Positions 42,963-44,861 of a DNA stretch of 44,861 bases are shown here, one piece after another; the first letter of the stretch is position 1; every line of letters starts with the position of its first letter. The stretch is from assembly GCA_030729925.1 (NCBI GenBank), contig JANQWK010000040.1, positions 1 to 44,861 of the forward strand, given 5' to 3'. The notes beneath the pieces are model-generated. The model did not search any database, was not told where the DNA came from, and worked only from the letters and a program-made list of their open reading frames with translations. Made by a program: the position numbers and the translations under genes. The stretch is from Saprospiraceae bacterium. Its GTDB lineage: Bacteria; Bacteroidota; Bacteroidia; Chitinophagales; Saprospiraceae.

Positions 42963-44685
42963 CCTGTTGTTCCTGTTTTTGGCGTTCAGCCTATACCTAA
43001 AGACACAAGTCCCTGCACCTGCGCTAATTTGTGTGAACAACGATACGCTGGTTTGGGAAACCCCAACCGTTACATGCGGCTCCATTACGGGATACCGCAT
43101 TTATGGCAGCCAAAATGACCTTACCAATTTTCAGGTTATTCGTACTGTGGACGATCCTACTCGCCAGACGTTTTTCCACCAGGAAGCGGGGGGTAGTCTT
43201 TGGTATTATTATATGGAAACCATTGCCGATTGTCCGACCCAGGCGCTGTTAGCTTCGGATACCCTCGACAACAGGATTCCTGTGATCAGTCCTTTGGCCT
43301 ATGTGTCCGTAGTTGGGGACGCCGAAGTTGAAATTGCCTGGAAAGCGAGCCCCTCCCCGGAAGTGTTTGCCTACATTATATTAAAAAATACCCCGTCCGG
43401 CACCCAGCCCATAGATACGGTCTTTGGAGCTACGAGTTATCGCGACCGCGACGAAGCGATACAGCGCGAGCCGGTAGCTTATTACGTGTTGGCGATGGAT
43501 CGCTGCGGCAACACCAGTCTTTTTGATGCCTCGCATCAGACCATTTTCCTGGAATCCGGTGAGGTAAGTCGCTGCGACCAGACGATTGATTTGAAGTGGA
43601 CGGCTTACAACAACTGGTCGGCCGGCGTGGCCCGCTATGAAATCTGGTACCGCGAAAATGGGCTGTCGCCCCAATTAGCGGGCAGTGTAGCAGGCAATAC
43701 ACTTGCTTATGTATTTGAAAACGCCAACGACCAAACGGAGTATTGTTTTTCCGTAAGGGCCATTGAAAATGGGTCAGATGCTACAGCAAGCTCCAATGAA
43801 GTTTGTCTGACTACGGACATCGTACAGCCCAATCGCTTGCTGATCGCAAAAAACGCGAGTTACACGGCAGGAGGATCGCTGGAGCTGAGTTGGATATGGA
43901 ACACGGATGCTGAGTTAAAATCGGCGACCGTCAACAGAGCCGCTCCCGGTGGGGCAATGGCAGCAATTTTTAGCTTTTCTCCGACACCGCCACTGGACCC
44001 GGAGTTGTTGTTTGACGACGCTGCCGCTCCCGGCTTTGGAGAACCTGTTGTGTATCAAATAAAGACCCTGGATGCCTGCGACGAGGAAGCCACTTCCAAC
44101 GCGGTGAGCAGTTTGTTTTTGGAAGGACTGTCGAGTGCCGATGGCCAAAACGGCCTCACCTGGAACACCTATACCCATGACTACGGCAGCATCAGCAATG
44201 TTCAGATCATCCGTACAACGGCATCCGGCTCGCAGGTAGTGGCCAACCTGTCGGGAAATGCCACGGCCTACGCGGACATCATAGACCCCAATGACCCCGA
44301 CCTAAGCTCAGCATGCTATTACCTGCTGGCGACATTGGTCCTGGATTTGCCCGACATCGGTCAGGAAACCCTGGAACTTAGATCCAACACCGTATGCCTC
44401 GATCAAACTCCCGGCATATATATCCCCAATGTATTTGCCCCCGGCGGAACCAACAACCCCGAATTCCGACCTTACCTGCAATTTGGCGATCCACAGGAAT
44501 ACCGCCTGATGGTGTTTGACCGCTATGGCAGTCTGGTCTTTGAAAGCCGCGATCCCGGTGCAGGTTGGAACGGCACCCACAAAGACAAAGCACTCACCCA
44601 GGGAACCTATGTCTATGTCCTGCAAATGAAACTTTCCAACGGAAAAGAAATCCTCCGAGAAGGATCCGTTTTGCTGCTGCGCTAA
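42895..44685 (+). CDS. T9SS type B cargo protein with fibronectin III-like repeats
   Basis: The ATG at 42895 (MNLQIGIQWKFWKKNSGVIRR) is the best start, giving 596 residues. A hydrophobic signal stretch SSLLFLFLAFSLYL follows. The body carries several fibronectin III-like beta domains (GSITGYRIYGSQNDLTNF, GVARYEIWYRENG). The last 95 residues have the gliding-motility-associated C-terminal domain: YIPNVFAPGGTNNPEF, YRLMVFDRYGSLVFES, and TQGTYVYVLQMK. This is the type B signal of T9SS, associated in many cases with SprF-type partners. It would be secreted and sit at the surface. It overlaps the lipoprotein gene by 68 bases. Confidence 0.88.
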   Translation: MNLQIGIQWKFWKKNSGVIRRSSLLFLFLAFSLYLKTQVPAPALICVNNDTLVWETPTVTCGSITGYRIYGSQNDLTNFQVIRTVDDPTRQTFFHQEAGGSLWYYYMETIADCPTQALLASDTLDNRIPVISPLAYVSVVGDAEVEIAWKASPSPEVFAYIILKNTPSGTQPIDTVFGATSYRDRDEAIQREPVAYYVLAMDRCGNTSLFDASHQTIFLESGEVSRCDQTIDLKWTAYNNWSAGVARYEIWYRENGLSPQLAGSVAGNTLAYVFENANDQTEYCFSVRAIENGSDATASSNEVCLTTDIVQPNRLLIAKNASYTAGGSLELSWIWNTDAELKSATVNRAAPGGAMAAIFSFSPTPPLDPELLFDDAAAPGFGEPVVYQIKTLDACDEEATSNAVSSLFLEGLSSADGQNGLTWNTYTHDYGSISNVQIIRTTASGSQVVANLSGNATAYADIIDPNDPDLSSACYYLLATLVLDLPDIGQETLELRSNTVCLDQTPGIYIPNVFAPGGTNNPEFRPYLQFGDPQEYRLMVFDRYGSLVFESRDPGAGWNGTHKDKALTQGTYVYVLQMKLSNGKEILREGSVLLLR

Positions 44686-44726
44686 AAAATTATCCACAGA
44701 AATCCATGTGAAACAAAAAATCTCTG

Positions 44727-44734
44727 TATATTTG
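44727..44734 (+). promoter_or_regulatory. -7 box of the tRNA-Cys promoter
   Basis: TATATTTG fits TAnnTTTG exactly and lies 23 bases before the tRNA. No TTG is present at the 20-base spacing; TGTG at 44707-44710 is the nearest weak candidate. Confidence 0.5.
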
Positions 44735-44757
44735 CACTTCTGTTAAAGTTCAGAAAT

Positions 44758-44831
44758 GGTCGGGTGGCCGAGTGGCTAGGCAGAGGTCTGCAAAACCTCG
44801 TACAGCGGTTCGAATCCGCTTCCGACCTCCA
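44758..44831 (+). tRNA. tRNA-Cys (GCA)
   Basis: A full cloverleaf: acceptor GGTCGGG with TCCGACC, a D arm GGCCGAGTGGCTAGGC, anticodon stem GAGGT/ACCTC with loop CTGCAAA (anticodon GCA), T arm AGCGGTTCGAATCCGCT, discriminator T, and CCA encoded. U73 fits the cysteine identity. Confidence 0.95.
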
Positions 44832-44861
44832 ACATCCTCAATGCCCTTTGCTAAATCTTAG

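Noticed and set aside
44690-44698. TTATCCACA, an exact DnaA-box match, before tRNA-Cys
   Set aside because: A single box with no cluster, no dnaA/dnaN neighbours and no AT-rich unwinding region; chance is enough to explain it.
1-44861. CRISPR array, prophage or defence island
   Set aside because: No regularly spaced direct repeats, integrase, phage structural or cas genes were found. The palindromic repeats are far apart and intergenic, unlike an array.

Overview
The window reads as a chromosomal segment of a gliding-type Bacteroidota bacterium. Several independent signs point there: a SusC/SusD outer-membrane pair, gliding genes gldE and gldD, two proteins with type IX secretion (T9SS) C-terminal signals, a DUF4294 protein, and promoter-like sites of the Bacteroidota form TTG-N20-TAnnTTTG. 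The general look (T9SS cargo, choice-anchor V protein, moderate GC by eye) would fit Saprospiria-like lineages, but that finer placement is only an inference.

Layout. 1-3.8 kb: a large outer-membrane protein joining a zinc-peptidase domain, a TolB-like propeller and a beta-barrel, then a CAU-anticodon tRNA. 3.9-10.4 kb: aspS and an orphan susC-susD pair. 10.8-16.9 kb: housekeeping and accessory genes (a methyltransferase, DUF4294, a CtpA protease, an alpha/beta hydrolase, a Rieske oxygenase, an acyltransferase). 16.9-20.4 kb: a T9SS cargo protein with a CxxCH motif, then an operon of M42 peptidase, pterin carbinolamine dehydratase and a YbdL-type aminotransferase. 20.5-26.4 kb: a flippase, a barrel protein, an overlapping formyltransferase/SGNH-hydrolase pair and a secreted aminopeptidase P. 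26.6-29.3 kb: a TrpF-like protein divergent from an alkyltransferase-like protein, a small orphan gene, and recA. 29.4-33.7 kb: gldD, gldE, ssb and mutY as one minus-strand operon behind an ECF sigma factor. 34-42 kb: a six-gene minus-strand operon secA-deoC-SPOR-rodA-tgt-lptF/G. 42.2-44.7 kb: a lipoprotein overlapping a T9SS type B cargo protein, then tRNA-Cys.

How the genes fit together. Much of the window serves the cell envelope and protein export. SecA feeds the periplasm, GldD and GldE belong to the gliding/T9SS machinery, and two cargo proteins carry T9SS signals. RodA, the SPOR protein and the LptF/G permease build wall and outer membrane, while SusC/SusD, the fused barrel protein and the PorT-like barrel sit in the outer membrane. 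DNA maintenance is represented by recA, mutY, ssb and the alkyltransferase-like protein.

The most striking unexplained structure is a dispersed family of intergenic repeats of about 75 bp: five full copies plus one cut by the window edge. Each has a conserved left box, a middle block with ATTAA and GGTAAT, and a terminal palindrome centred on TTAA whose arms vary in a partly compensatory way. No transposase lies in the window. Other points worth a second look are a 41-nt perfect inverted repeat just upstream of recA, a terminator-like hairpin ending at the mutY start, a TrpF-like protein lacking the catalytic Cys, an alkyltransferase-like protein with Ala in place of the acceptor Cys, and a Tgt missing most of its zinc ligands.
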